Shown here one piece after another: positions 1 to 11,341 of a stretch of 64,000 nucleotides of DNA. Origin of the DNA: Davidsoniella eucalypti (Eukaryota > Ascomycota > Sordariomycetes > Microascales > Ceratocystidaceae); NCBI GenBank assembly GCA_004009845.1, contig RMBW01000041.1:62001-126000 (forward strand), in the 5' to 3' direction. The notes beneath the pieces are model-generated. The model was not told the DNA's origin. It did not search any database and saw nothing but the letters and a program-made list of their open reading frames with translations. A program made the translations under genes and the position numbers. The stretch's first letter is position 1; each line of letters starts with the position of its first letter.

Positions 1-399
1 GCTGGCTATTCCCAGTCGCTGAGCCAGCTCAGAAGAAAAATGAGGTGGTGGTTTGACAAGTCAAGTCACCAGATTAAAATTGTTCTTCTTTCAAAGTTTG
101 ACCCTCAGTCTCAGACCATTGTCATAGAAAGGTGGGAAGAGGAAGTGAGCCAACCCCGGCCTGGTGCTACTGCAACCAGAGCTTCAAGCTACATGGAGCC
201 AGCACTCCAGCAAACCATCTCTATCACTAGAGGTGCGGATAGAGCTCCTACATCATACAATGTAACTAATGGCGCATTGCTGTTGAAGTTCAAGCTACTC
301 TTCTTGAGAGATGCTGGTCCTAGTGAGACCGACATAGTCCTCGATATCCCAGTTCTACAGATGTTTGCTTATCATGTCTGGCTTCAAGTTGAAAACTAA
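1..399 (+). CDS. Copy A of the multicopy PD-(D/E)XK-like family, 3' part only
   Basis: Reading frame is open from base 1 (Ala-Gly-Tyr-Ser-Gln) to the TAA at 397-399, 132 residues; the 5' part lies outside the window. It corresponds to the C-terminal half of the 305-residue copy B: the GYSQSLSQLRRKMRWW helix region, the IKIVLLSKFD strand, ERWEEE, and a C-terminus ending AYHVWLQVEN. Three other family members in this window end in AYAVWLEVEN; only copy D shares the His of AYHVW. The key Glu of the (M)IE-x-GYS motif would lie just upstream of base 1. Nucleotide identity to the other four copies is almost complete over about 300 bp. The function is unknown; a restriction-endonuclease-like fold is an inference from the motif layout. 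The stop codon is followed by the shared promoter block of copy B. Confidence 0.75.
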   Translation, partial: AGYSQSLSQLRRKMRWWFDKSSHQIKIVLLSKFDPQSQTIVIERWEEEVSQPRPGATATRASSYMEPALQQTISITRGADRAPTSYNVTNGALLLKFKLLFLRDAGPSETDIVLDIPVLQMFAYHVWLQVEN

Positions 400-499
400 A
401 TAGCTTGCTACTTTATATTTACCAATACATGAATTCGTCTATCGCGAAGTCCGTCCTTGTTTATTTATTAGTTTGTTTATTTGTTGATGAACTCTTCAT

Positions 500-641
500 A
501 TCAATCACGTGAGATTGTCTGTAATGATGACGTAATAAATTGATATAAAAGTCACAAAATAAACATTGCTAGCACCTTTTAACTTTCTTACACTTCTACA
601 AACACTACCAAACACTACGAATTTCATCACAACCGCTCCCC
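500..641 (+). promoter_or_regulatory. Conserved family promoter block, copy B
   Basis: About 140 bp before the ATG is shared with copies D and E, and in part with copy C. It holds CACGTG at 506-511 and a CRE/ATF-like TGACGTAA at 528-535, then a pyrimidine-rich leader (cacctttt-aactttc) and repeated aaacactac. The conservation across copies suggests these are working promoter elements; which factor binds is not shown. Confidence 0.5.
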
Positions 642-1616
642 ATGGCACCTGATATGTCACACGAATCACCAAAACCAGCATCGCTATCAACTCCTGCTAC
701 GTCTATGTCCATAGCGCCGAAAACTTCAAATTTGTCCATCCCGAAGATCATCACAGACCCGACTGTCAAATTCCGATCCACCAGCAAGTTATTGGATGAA
801 CTTGACAGAATTACAGGTGATTTTCTCATTGTTACAGGTAAGATGATTCATTTACATATATATGTAAACTTGTACTAATCCTTCTTACTATTAGATGTCT
901 TGCCACATCAGTTTTCTGCAATTGAGAAGGCCAGAGATGCTCGTGGCAGGCATTGGCGGTTCCATTACCGTGCAGAGCCCAAGACACTATTCATCTCAAT
1001 TCCAATTGGTGTACATGAGGCATGCCATGCGAGTCTTTATCATGAAATCACAATGAAAATGACATTGACAGGCTTGGGTAGATATTGGAGGCCATTGGCT
1101 TCTACAACATTTTCTGGAGAAGATGGTACTGGTGGTGATAGCGGAGAGGGGGATTCAAGTGGCGGTCCAATGCTACTAGGCCTTGGTACCCCAAGATGGC
1201 CTACTCTCATGATTGAAGTTGGCTATTCCCAGTCGCTGAGCCAGCTCAGAAGAAAAATGAGGTGGTGGTTTGACAAGTCAAGTCACCAGATCAAAATTGT
1301 TCTTCTTTCAAAGTTTGACCCTCAGTCTCAGACCATTGTCATAGAAAGGTGGGAAGAGGAAGTGAGCCAACCCCGGCCTGGTGCTACTGCAACCAGAGCT
1401 TCAAGCTACATGGAGCCAGCACTCCAGCAAACCATCTCTATCACTAGAGGTGCGGATAGAGCTCCTACATCATACAATGTAACTAATGGCAGATTATTGT
1501 TGAAGTTCAAGCTACTCTTCTTGAGAGATGCTGGTCCCAATGAAACAGATATAGTTCTTGATATCCCAAGTCTACAGATGTTTGCATATGCTGTCTGGCT
1601 TGAAGTTGAAAACTAA
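642..1616 (+). CDS. Copy B of the multicopy PD-(D/E)XK-like family (complete)
   Basis: Two exons, 642-837 and 895-1616, joined by a 57-nt intron (donor gtaaga, acceptor ttag) that splits an Asp codon; 305 residues. The N-terminus is Ser/Thr/Pro-rich, followed by a conserved block (FSAIEKARDARGRHWRFHYR), a variable segment (about residues 114-145), an acidic Gly/Ser linker (DSGEGDSSGGP), then RWPTLMIEVGYSQSL with Glu173. The rest is a Trp-rich helix and strands. The layout P-T-L-x-x-E-x-G-x-S...K...W-W...I-K-I-V-L-L resembles Uma2/DUF820-type PD-(D/E)XK proteins; this is inference, and no enzymatic role is shown. No signal peptide or membrane segment is visible. Its 5' half groups with copy D and its C-terminus and 3' flank with copy E. 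It could also be a non-enzymatic protein of a fungal lineage-specific family. Confidence 0.8.
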
Positions 1617-3556
1617 ATAGCTTGCTACTTTATATTTACCAATACACAGGCTTATGATTCTTTATTTGTGTTGGAGGTTGTGATTTAAGTATCAAGGCGC
1701 ACTTACTGTACTTTTTCAGTATAAACCAGAGCAGTTCAAGTGGCTAGTGATGTCTCACACACCAAACATCCAAAGAAACATAAAGACGCACCTCGACCTA
1801 ATCCTAAGTGGCAAAAACCTCAAGCCAGGCACCATCGCTTTTAAGGCTAAGAAGCAAAACTAGTATAAAATTCTCTCAGTAAAGTCGCCATGTCTTAGCC
1901 ATTGGGGTCATAAAACACCATGTTTCCGAGTTTTTCTTCTTGACATTTCGCATAATTCGGACTAGCCAGTTGTTTCCGTGCATGATGCGCTTCAGAGTCG
2001 CAATGTCTTTGTCCGAAAAGCAGTCTTTCAAGGCCTATTACTCAGACATATCGAAACACATGTATATATTATAATACGCATTTGTGTCTTTAGTACAAGT
2101 CCATGTTTTGCATAAAGCCATATTGACCCAGGCTTCTTCGCGAGGCGTCAAATGTCGCACAAAAACAAGTTCTCTGTTTCGAAACACCGTTCTGGCTTGG
2201 CTATATAACCCACCAAATATATAACTATGATCTTTTTATTGTTATATTAGTCTATTTTTGGGGATGCGCAAGCTCCAGAATTGGGTTTTTTTTTTGTACA
2301 AACGGTTAATGACATCCTAGTTAAAGACCGTCGGCAATTGTAAGTGTCGCTACAGACTGGATCACCGGGGTAAAGGCTGAGATGTCCAAATGTAGTCGAG
2401 CTTTATAACGAGTATGAGTTATTAGTGTAAAACTACCAATTCACTACAAAAAAGATGATTGTTTATATCGTTCAAAATTAAGGGGTGTAAGAAATTATTC
2501 TACTGTGAAAAGTGGAAGTATTACCTTTGTTTTTTAGACAAGCAAGTCAGTGAGGTTATCTCTTTTGGTGACACTTGACAATTTCCATTACATTCTAAGC
2601 CGCCAACTATTTTTTTTCGCGCACTTTAAGCTACGCTAAGTACCTTTTTTCGTTATTTCTTGGAGAGAAAGAAAATTACAGAAAAATTAAGATGTTGTGC
2701 TGCGATTGAAAATTACATCTGTGCTTTGGTATATTTGCATAAGCTCCTCAAAGTGCGGAAATGTTGTCTCTTTTCCCTTGACGAAGTTTCTCATCCTTCT
2801 TCTTCTTCTTTCTCGTGACTTGTGGGCTTGTCTATGCCCAACTAATCTCGGGATACCATCGGTTTGCTCCTTTTCCTATTTTCTCAGTTTTGGACTATAG
2901 TTTAGTAAAAAAGTGGAACTATGATTTCCCTTCATATACATATATGGTGTTCGAGACCCACGATCTTCCTCTCGCTAAATATATTTCCTAGACTAAGTAG
3001 GTCATGTGATATGTGCTGGTCTAATTTACTATAACGTAAATGTCCTTTTGAGTGTCGTGTGATGTCTTTCTGACCACACGTTTCCTAGTCAATGGTTCAC
3101 GCTGATGGATCTTTAGTTAATATACATAACTATGTATAGCTAGTTTCGTTTTCTTCATCTCTCAGTCTTATGGAATACATTATCATAGAAAAGAACACGT
3201 CATTCATAAACAGAAAGATATAATAACTTTAAATACTCATCGATAGACTCAATTCATCGTTCATAAATACAATACATAATAACAAGCGCTAAAGTCATCA
3301 TCTGTCGATGATCTAGATATAGAATAATAGGAAAATAAGCAATTATAGAATAATAGAAAAAAACGACGATGACAAACAAGTCAACGGGCCAGGTTCCCGT
3401 ATTATAAAGCCAATATAGATGACTCTATCGTAGTGCGACTCCTTCCAAGCTACACATATTTTTTTAATGTTGTTTGCGTTTTGATTTGTTCTTACAGTAG
3501 ATATCCAGGTGAGTAATGGGAGAAATAGATATAAGCATGAGAATAATCATACGACT
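1617..3556. other. Gene-free stretch: duplicated 3' flank, then AT-rich spacer
   Basis: 1617-2199 is the 3' flank shared with copy E. On the minus strand it carries a decayed frame (about 1850-2060) interrupted by stops. 2200-3556 is AT-rich with homopolymer T runs, and no coding, RNA or repeat signal was recognised there apart from the 40-bp shared stretch at 2536-2575. Confidence 0.6.
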
Positions 3557-5676
3557 TTATAGCTCTAGGGTGGGAGTGACGCCGGCCACACGGCCAATCA
3601 CTTGGCTGGGGGCATACTTGGGAATAACCTCATCGTCGTGAAGCATCTCGAACTCTTCTGTGGCGTCGCGGCCCATAAAGTTCATGATGGCCTGAGGACC
3701 ACCAGGGTGCTCCTCGAGCCAATCTGACAAGTCCATCACGACACCCTTTACGACAACCCATAGGTCATCCTTGGTGTTGTGCTTGGCAATCTCCTCCATG
3801 GAGTACTCCTTCTCGGGGATGGCGAAGGGCTTGGCCTCTACCTTGGCCGGAGGAGCATCAACGGCCGAAGCAGCACTGGATCCTGAAGGAGCAGACAGGG
3901 TCGGACCGGCCTTGGCACCACCGTTACCCCACTCGACCTGGACGCGACCGGGTAGCGAAGGGTCGATGTGAAGAGAGATCTGGCCGAGACGAGATGAAGC
4001 CGATCCAGAGTTGTTCAAGGCCTGCTGGAAGAGGTAGTTGGACGCAGTATCACCGGCAACACGACCGTAGACAACGCAGCCCAGCAAAGAAGAACCACCG
4101 AGACGGTTGGCACCGTGGACACCGCCAGCCAACTCACCACAGGCGTACAGGCCCTCGAAAGGCTTTTTATCCTGGTTGAGGACCTGAGACTTGTCGTTGA
4201 TCTCAACACCACCCATGGTGAAGTGAAGAACAGGCTCCATCAGTGCGACGTGGAAGTCATCGTTGATGTCCAGAGGAACATTGTGGAAGAAACGCTTGTT
4301 CCAGGGGTCCTTCTCCTTGCCGGAAGCGATAGTGTTATATTTGGTGAAGGTCTTCTGGAGATGAGCGGGAGAGCAACCGATATCCTTAGCAAGCTCAGCA
4401 CCAGTCATCTTGCGCATGAGGCCACGGCCCGAGTAATGACGAGTGTGGAAGTCAAGGACATTGGAAGCCTTGGAATTGAGGATAAGGCGAATGGGGAACT
4501 TGTCCTTGGCCTTTTCTTTCCACATCATACCCGAAACATAGTCACGGTGACCCAGCTCGTCGCAGAAACGGTCACCATCGGCGTTCAGAAGAAGACCACC
4601 CTCACCACGCAGAGCCTCGGCAGCCAGGAACTTGGTCTTGGCAGAGGGGTCCTTGGGGTCAATCAGACCAGTGGGGTGAACCTGAACCTTGTCCAGGTCG
4701 ATACCGTTGCCACCGATATCCATGATCATCTTTTGGCCATCACCAGTAGCATGGCTACCGTTCGTGGTAGCCAGATCCCAAGTATCAGGGCGGTACTTCT
4801 TGAGCAGAGAGTTATCAGTGAAATCAGCGGCATAACCACCGGTAGCCAGAACCACGGGGCCATCAAGAACATGGGACTTTCCATCGTGCTCGTAGGTTAC
4901 GCCGGTGATCTTGTTGCCGTCCTTGTTTAGGCTAGTAACACGGGCTTTCTTGACGATCTCGACACGGCTGGGCTCTGCCTCGGCGAGCTCTTCGAGACGC
5001 TGCATCAAAGCATAGGTGATGGCCATACCGGGGAACTTGGCATCGTGACCACGATGGGTTCTGGGCTCAGTGTGACCACTAATAGGAATATGGGTCAGTA
5101 TGTGTATGGGACTTTGATTTTCAGTGTTGCGAATGAGTATTTGACGTACCCAAGCCGTGAGACCAGAGTCAGGTCTAGGCCAAAAATGTCCTGCAGCCAT
5201 TCGACGGCCGAGGCGGAGTTGTATGTGAGGACGCGAATGAGATCAGGGCGGGCCTGCTCACGGGCGGACTTAAGGGTATCTTCGTAGAATTGCTTGACGC
5301 TGTCTTGGATCTTGAGATCGACTTGGCTGCGGGTCAAGGCGCCGTTGATGCCAGAGGTGGCCTTGGTTGAGTTTCCACCAAAGAAACCTGTGAAGGCAAA
5401 ACTGTTAGTATTCGATTGGGTTGGGGATGCCCGCAGATGGGATTGTCCATAGGGTGAGATGGAGATCAGGCCTACCTTGCTTGTCGAGAACAACGACGTT
5501 GCCGCCGTTTAGGTAGATAGTATGCGCAGCACTCAGGCCGGACACTAGGAAATCAAATAGTTAGCTTTAGATTCAAGCCAGCTAGCCTTGTGGCATATCT
5601 TCCAAGTGGCTAGGGTTGGAGATAGCCAAGGGCGAGACTTACAACCACCACCGACGACGATGACGCGAGAAGTCAT
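3557..5676 (-). CDS. Soluble fumarate reductase (FAD) fused to a cytochrome b5 domain
   Basis: Minus-strand exons 5643-5676, 5476-5544, 5150-5387 and 3557-5078; all junctions are GT..AG and in phase, giving 620 residues. The N-terminus has the dinucleotide-binding GGGLSGLSAAH motif, then GGNSTKATSGINGA and GGHTEPRTHRGH typical of the flavocytochrome c/Frd1-Osm1 family, which reduces fumarate to succinate with reduced flavin. The FAD domain ends near the GGVHGANRLGGSSLL signature. Residues about 537-610 form a cytochrome b5-like heme domain: HPGG with His571 and a second candidate heme ligand, His594 in EMLHDD. In yeast the enzyme is cytosolic/ER or mitochondrial and reoxidises FADH2 without oxygen. 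No N-terminal targeting peptide is visible, so a cytosolic location is inferred. Start is at the first Met, directly before the FAD motif. Confidence 0.93.
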
Positions 5677-8065
5677 TATGTGCTGTTTGTATGGGCTATT
5701 TATTATAAGGCAAAATCCGATGTCGTAGATAGAGGGGCCAATTTATTGGAGAGGCAGATGAAGATAAATATGGCGATGGTTAAGTATGGAAGAAGAATGA
5801 TGAGGGATAAGAAGAAAAGAGAAAGAAAATAAAAATCAAGAGAAGTTGCAGAACAGGTGATGAAGGGCAGCTTGGGTTTTAAACTACAGCCCACTTATTC
5901 ACGAAGCAGCTGCCAGTACCGAAAGCAACAGGCACGCCGAGAAACGAGGAAGGAAGCAACCGCAAATGTTGTGTCTGGTAGGCACAGGCCCAGACGGGAA
6001 AAAGAGGCAATTGCGCCGCCGAGTGGTAGCTAGCTTTCTTTTGCTTGCTGAGCTTTACTGACTTACTAGCATCTGATCTTGTGCCAATCAAAAGCTACTC
6101 ATATTTCGCTGCATTTGATTTTGGGCGGCCGAGGGACGTTTTTGGAGTCTTGTTTATTTGGCTGTTTGATTGCTAAGGCTTGTGCCTATCTAGGGTGCTC
6201 GATCAATTCGTGGAATTGCTCGATCCGGACATTCAGAACCCGTTTGCGCCGTGCTGAACTGCATAGCAGTCTTTATTTACAACTTTGCCAGCTCCCTTCT
6301 AGAGTATCTATCACGCATAGCACTTGAATTTGCCTGCATTTTAGTGACATCTACAAGGTTTTGTTATGCTTTTACTATGCATCGCAGTTTTAGGGGATGA
6401 CATTTCAAGATCAGGTTGTTGCTGTAATGCATCTTTTTTTTTGCGACAGGAGCAACTTCTCAGTCTGTCAAAAATGAGCCGAGGTTGGTAAACTGTGATA
6501 AAACCCTCGTTGTGGTTGGTCAGATTTAGCTTGAACTGAATTTCAGCATTTTGCGGGGCCGCTATTGTTTAGTTGCTGAGAAATTGGAGAAACAACGTCT
6601 TTTGGAGGCGATAATTGAAATTGGGGGCAAATCAGCAAGCTTTTTTAACCAAGCATATGACCGCAATGTATTTCGTGATGCTTCTTTCTTTGCGATAGAT
6701 CTTCTTGACTTGCTCGACGTAGTCACTGTATTGAGCTGCATTCTTATTGTTACTGCGACTCTAAGGGCGACGTATGTTGCTCTGGTGCTCAGACGCCATG
6801 ATTTTTGTTGCTACTGTTTATTTCCTTCTTTAACATGGCTGCGCCAACCGAGCCGAGGCAACTTTTTGGAGCTTGTTCAGCTTCTATGACCAGGGTATCT
6901 ATTTGTAGAATCTGTAGAACCCTACACTGGGTCAATAAACAAAACACAAGGACAGAGGGAAGGATCCATCGTTTACAACTGTAATATGTAAGTACATGTG
7001 CCCTGAGCTAAACTAAAGGCGTCGTATGATCTTGGTGATTTAGGTAGACGTTAAATATAATCAAATCAAAGCTAAACCAGATTATTGCCCACAGCTTCCA
7101 TACCCTATCTACATATTTGGGCACATTGTAACAGGAGCCGCTATTGAAGAGCTTCTCTTCATCCAGAGGACACAATACCGCCAGACTTGGCATTCTTCTA
7201 GAGTACGACAATAAGATTTCACATGTGATAATCCGGAGCCAGTCTGATAATGAGCCTACCCCTTCGAGTTGTGGAATAGCGTACGCCAAAAATCCCTTGG
7301 CTTCCCCGGATTTCCCTCCTGCTATCAAAGTGTCCGGTGAGGTCATTTTTCTCATTATAGGTGCATCCTTCTTTCCGCGAGCCTCGTAGAGTTATTCAAA
7401 CTGGAAACAATAAACGCGGCAGCATGCGTTCTGTCAGATGACCTTTTTCTCTCTCCAGGAGTGAAAGAGTAAAAATCTCTTGGCCTGTAATTAGGGCCAA
7501 GCCTATTGGCTGTTACAACCGGCACCTAAATGGCTTGTGAGACACCACATCTCGAAAGTGCTAGCAAACAAATAGCGATCCTTTCTCTGGCATGTGATTT
7601 AAATAGAGGGAATTTTGAGCCGAATCTGAGGTGACGTCTTTAAGCTATATACCCTAATATGTAGTAACCCTACCTGTGCTCCGTCTAAACCCGCGGGAAA
7701 TCGTACTTAAGCCTCTTTTTATTTTGATGCCATTTTAGCCAACTCTAGTTAGTTATCATTCATTGCACTTCCTACACATAATCAGATCGGGCAGGAATTC
7801 CGGTCCACCTTGTTTAATACGTTAGATCGGTAGTAAATCGCATAATGAACTAGGAATTATAGAATATATGCAAGATTCCCCACTGTCGACAGGTGTAATG
7901 ATGTCGGTTCCGCGGATATGAAGAATGAAACATGACAACCATTGTGAACTAAAACCTGCGTTGTGAGTTACAGCTCGAATGAATAGCTTGCATGTTCTGG
8001 ACGTTGTCAATGTTCAGAACCGATAAATACTATACCATCCACCGCAACGCCCAAGAGACCACAAA
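5677..8065. other. 2.4-kb intergenic region
   Basis: Holds the promoter of the fumarate reductase gene on one side and of the D-serine dehydratase-like gene on the other, plus one short retroposon tail (7006-7077). Several frames of 60-115 codons are open, but none resembles a known protein or has coding-like composition. Confidence 0.5.
7006..7077 (+). mobile_element. Short LINE 3'-tail footprint (copy 1)
   Basis: Element 7014-7069 (56 bp) ends in cgttaaatataatcaaatc plus aaa. It is bracketed by the 8-bp direct repeat agctaaac (7006-7013 and 7070-7077). It also shares the upstream stretch gcgt...ttggtgatttaggtagacg with copy 2 at 24158-24205. Consistent with a severely 5'-truncated non-LTR retrotransposon insertion; the target-site repeat here is short. 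Confidence 0.6.
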
Positions 8066-9725
8066 ATGCCTCAAGACATCGCACAGCTCAGAGCCACTCA
8101 TGTTGGCAAGTCTCTAACCGACAATGTCGAGATCGAGAGCCCTGCGGCCATCCTCGACCTGGCAAAGTTGGAAGCCAATTGCAAACGCATGTTGGAAACC
8201 GTCAACCGGCTAGGCTTGAGCTGGCGACCGCACGTGAAGACGCACAAGGTCTGTAAAAGCCCACGGCACTCCGATAATTGTAGCGACCATGATATGGACC
8301 TTTCTTACCCCATCCTGGTGACTCCAACGGCCAGGATCAAGAACTAGGGCCTGCTTGTGTTCTTTGAGCCAGTTGTTGGACAATTGCACGTGCCATGACT
8401 TGAGAAGGCGCCTGTGGTCTTTCTTTACTGATAGGATCTCTAATACTTGTGATATCTTTAGACTGTCGAACTTACCCGGCTACAGGTTGGCGAAACTGGC
8501 CCGGAAGTCAACCTGATTGCTTCGACTGTGATCGAGGCGGAACAGCTCATCCCGCTACTGAAAGAGTTTCAAGCAAAGGACTGCAAAGTCAATGTACGTC
8601 ACACATGCCTCCATCTATTTCAGCCGTAAACAAACACTGACACGTGATAAGGTTCTCTACTCATTCCCTCTATATGCAAGCGCCGTCTCGCGACTTGCCG
8701 CCTTTAGCAAGGCATTGGGCCACGCATCGTTGAGCGTGATGGTAGACCACGTCTCTCAACTCGACCATGTTGCTCAACTCACCACCATATCAGGCCACGC
8801 GCCTCTCGTCTATCTCAAGATCGATGGAGCTTACCACCGTGCCGGCGTCCCTCTTCCGTCAGCCCAGGCCACCGAGCTTATCAAGCGTCTTCTCGATATC
8901 GACTCCACCGGCGTTGCCGTCTTCCACGGTCTATACATCCATGCTGGCCATTCATACGACACTCGCAACGACTGGGATGCGCTCGAATATCTGATCGACG
9001 AGTTCAAGGCTTTGGCCATCGGTGCTGCGGAGGTAGCAGCCCAGAAACCCGGCGTGCCACTTGTTCTTTCTGTTGGCGCAACGCCGACTGCGACGAGCCT
9101 ACAACATCCGGATATCAGCAATGAAGCTGCAACGGGTGCTGCGCGCCGTGTGGCTGACACCATGGCGGATTTGAAGGGGCAAGGCTTTGTGCTAGAAGTC
9201 CATGCTGGCGTGTACCCTACGCTAGATCTACAGCAGCTGGCTACGCATGCGCGCAGCGCTAGCCTACTTTCTGTAGATGACATTGCCATCACGATTCTGG
9301 CCGACGTCGTCTCGGAGTATCCTGGCCGAGGAGCCAATGGCACCACTGAGTACCTGGTCAACGTTGGTTGTTTGGCCCTTGGTCGGGAGCCCTGTAAAGA
9401 CATGGGATCTACAAGCGGCGTGCATTACAACAGCTGGGGCATACCAAAGTCGTGGCCCGTGGGCTTCGAGAACACGCTCCCCGGCAAAGAGTTCCCTGCT
9501 GTTCACGGTGGATGGCAGGTCGGTAAGATCAGCCAGGAACACGGTATCTTGATGTGGAAGGGGCCCAAGGCCCAACAAACTTCGCTGGAGATGGGCCAGA
9601 GAGTGCGTATTTGGCCAAACCATTCGTGTATTGCAGGCTCCGGGTTCTCACACTACTTGGTAGTAGATAGCCGGAAGTCTGATGACATTGTTGTCGATGT
9701 TTGGGCACGCTGCAATGGATGGTAA
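8066..9725 (+). CDS. D-serine dehydratase-like PLP enzyme (DSD1 / D-threonine aldolase family)
   Basis: Exons 8066-8248, 8462-8593 and 8652-9725, all in phase, 462 residues. The N-terminal alanine-racemase-type TIM barrel opens with SPAAILDLAKLEANC and carries RPHVKTHK, whose lysine (probably Lys58) would form the Schiff base with pyridoxal phosphate. The C-terminal D-serine dehydratase-like domain ends with WPNHSC, where His429 and Cys431 match the zinc pair of the eukaryotic Dsd1 family. That family eliminates water and ammonia from D-serine to give pyruvate, which detoxifies D-serine; related members act on D-threonine. The length is slightly above the roughly 430 residues usual for the family. 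The first intron (213 nt, donor gtctgt) is longer than most in the window, but the join HK|TVELTR preserves the family motif. Cytosolic by absence of a signal. Confidence 0.88.
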
Positions 9726-9857
9726 ACATTGAACGATTGTGTATATATACTGGATATATGCCATGTATTATATTATTATAGCTACCAAATTCTAATAAGG
9801 GTTGATTCATTCTATGTTGTTATATTCATGTGATGTACGCTAACACACGGTTTAGTC
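9726..9857. other. Short convergent 3' spacer
   Basis: About 130 bp between the stop codons of the D-serine dehydratase-like gene (+) and the FAS1 gene (-). It is AT-rich and must hold both 3' ends. Confidence 0.5.
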
Positions 9858-10448
9858 CTAAACAAACGCTAGACAGCCCTGGATGAGCCACTTTGAGATT
9901 AAAAGTTAGTTTTGAGCATTCGTAGTTTGAGATGATTGAGTTTACTCACAAGATTGCCGTTGTGAACGGTGGCGGCAATCTCAATCAGCGGAACTCCGTT
10001 GGGCATTATCTACTCCGGTCAGCATAAAACTCATACATCATACGACTCCAAGGGCACTTACAAGAATGGTTCCGTTGCGGTTTTCCCACCATACTTCTTG
10101 ACCACCCAGAGTCTGGATTCTCTCGCCTTCAGGCCACTCGCCCGGAATGACATGGGCCTGGATGAAGTTCTCGATGTTGCGTTTTAGTCTGTGTCTACCC
10201 TCGGGCTCATCATATGGGGCTTTGCTGTTGCTATAGTCGGCCTCGCGCTCCCATAGCTTATGCGGCAAAGCATCGATGGCGGCGTTGATGGGTGCCAGTA
10301 CAGTTAATTGTACGCCTGGGTCGCCAATTCGAGAACTGATATCCGAGCTTTCGCTTACATTGGATCTAAAAAATGATATGGATTTAGGTCGACCTATGAC
10401 GTCATTGAGCAATAACCTATCCGAGATGATAGTCGGAGAAAGTGCCAT
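9858..10448 (-). CDS. Small fasciclin (FAS1) domain protein
   Basis: Minus-strand exons 10062-10448, 9950-10009 and 9858-9890, all phase 0 with GT..AG introns of 52 and 59 nt; 159 residues. The FAS1 fold is seen in order: LLLNDVIGRPKSISFF, the H1-type motif VQLTVLAPINAAIDALP, KLWE, AHVIPGEWPEGERIQTLGG, VWWENRNG, and the last strand pair VHNGNLWLIQGCL. This is close to the short fungal FAS1 proteins of the S. pombe Mug57 / yeast YLR001C-like group. It has no signal peptide in this model, so it may be intracellular, or an upstream exon may be missing. The role is not known beyond the domain, which usually serves adhesion or protein contact. It is divergently transcribed from the CDC26-like gene across 557 bp. 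Confidence 0.82.
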
Positions 10449-11005
10449 TGTTTGTAAAGCTTGGATTCAAGAGGGTACCGTGACTTCAGGTGGTATCGTG
10501 TGTGATAGTAGATGTAGAGAGAGTTGAAGACTGTTATTTAGTATGTTTTTGACTCCGAATGTTGTCATCGGAAGAGCGTGGGTTTCCACGGAAGATCAGA
10601 AGAGGCTCAAGAGACCATATTAAGTACTTCTACAACTAGTTGGAGACTGAGTTAGGAATTGAGGCTTTAAGCGAGGCTGCAAAGGGCATCTATGAAGTTA
10701 TGACACTATATGCGTTCTCTTATCTTGACTGGTCAATTTGGTAGAAAGGCAAAGTTAGGCTTTGCCTTGAGCAATCCGGCGGATGGGCACACTGCACAGT
10801 GCGGAATATAGAAATGCACATGACCAAGTGGAATCTGACTAAACATGGCAATTATTCTTGGACAAACACAGAACAAGGCTATATTTTGGAGGTGAACCAC
10901 GCCGAGTTTATCTTCTAGCAAGCCATCAAAACTCCATTTTCGCTTACGTTGATAATAAATCTTTCGAGCCTGCACCGAGTACGCGTTTTTCTTTTTAAAA
11001 TCAAT
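10449..11005. promoter_or_regulatory. Divergent promoter region, FAS1 gene (-) and CDC26-like gene (+)
   Basis: 557 bp between two start codons pointing away from each other, so both promoters must lie here. No specific factor site is recognised with confidence. Confidence 0.45.
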
Positions 11006-11341
11006 ATGCTTCGTCGTCCCGCCACCACCCTGGCCGTCACAGCCGAAGACATCGCCGCATTCGAAGACCGCCGCTCACGTGAACACGCGATAGCCGAACA
11101 CAATGCCCGACTGCGTGCCCAGGCCATACACCAGAAGCACCAAAAACAGCAGCGGAACGGCGCCGGAGCGGCAGCCAATGAGCAGCTGCTAGAGGAACAC
11201 TCGATGCTGGGTGACGAAGCAGACATGAGCGAGGAGCAGATCATGCAGATGCACCATCAACAGAAGCAGCAGCAACAACAGCAGGCACGCAGCATGCGGA
11301 CTCGAGAACAACGTATTGGCGCACCACGTCGCGCAGCTTGA
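11006..11341 (+). CDS. CDC26: Anaphase-promoting complex subunit CDC26-like protein
   Basis: Intronless, 111 residues from the ATG at 11006. The frame is open 19 codons further upstream, but the family begins exactly with MLRR-P-T, so the inner Met is chosen. The first residues MLRRPATTLAVTAEDIAAFE match the [20 protein letters not shown] start of human CDC26, the part that inserts into the TPR groove of APC6/Cdc16. The middle is Gln/Ala/His-rich and low in complexity. The C-terminal RTREQRIGAPRR resembles the REQ...RIG block of other CDC26 proteins. CDC26 stabilises the TPR subunits of the APC/C ubiquitin ligase in mitosis. Such short genes are often missed in annotation. Confidence 0.82.
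   Translation: MLRRPATTLAVTAEDIAAFEDRRSREHAIAEHNARLRAQAIHQKHQKQQRNGAGAAANEQLLEEHSMLGDEADMSEEQIMQMHHQQKQQQQQQARSMRTREQRIGAPRRAA

Larger units (their letters stand above)
1..2199 (+). repeat. Segmental duplication block 1 (pairs with 32787-34966)
   Basis: The whole stretch (copy A 3' end, spacer, copy B and about 580 bp of 3' flank) aligns nearly base for base with 32787-34966 (copy D 3' end, spacer, copy E and 3' flank). Identity stops after ...gcttg at 2199 and 34966. It resumes for about 40 bp at 2536-2575 and 35208-35248 (the gtcagtgaggttatctc stretch), so the replaced segment lies inside a longer original duplication. Introns are present in both blocks, so copying was at DNA level. Confidence 0.9.

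Noticed and set aside
2940..2990. B-box-like gtgttcgagacc suggesting a tRNA
   Set aside because: No matching A box or cloverleaf upstream. No tRNA was found by eye anywhere in the window, though a covariance search was not possible.
4115..4930. 271-codon plus-strand frame
   Set aside because: Antisense shadow of the fumarate reductase exon, whose own frame has clear family motifs.
6551..6889. 112-codon frame in the 5.7-8.1 kb spacer
   Set aside because: No recognisable domain, no intron or promoter evidence, poor coding look.
7008..7355. 115-codon minus-strand frame
   Set aside because: Its C-terminal part runs through the LINE-tail insertion at 7014-7069, so at least that part is not ancestral coding sequence; the rest is not recognised.
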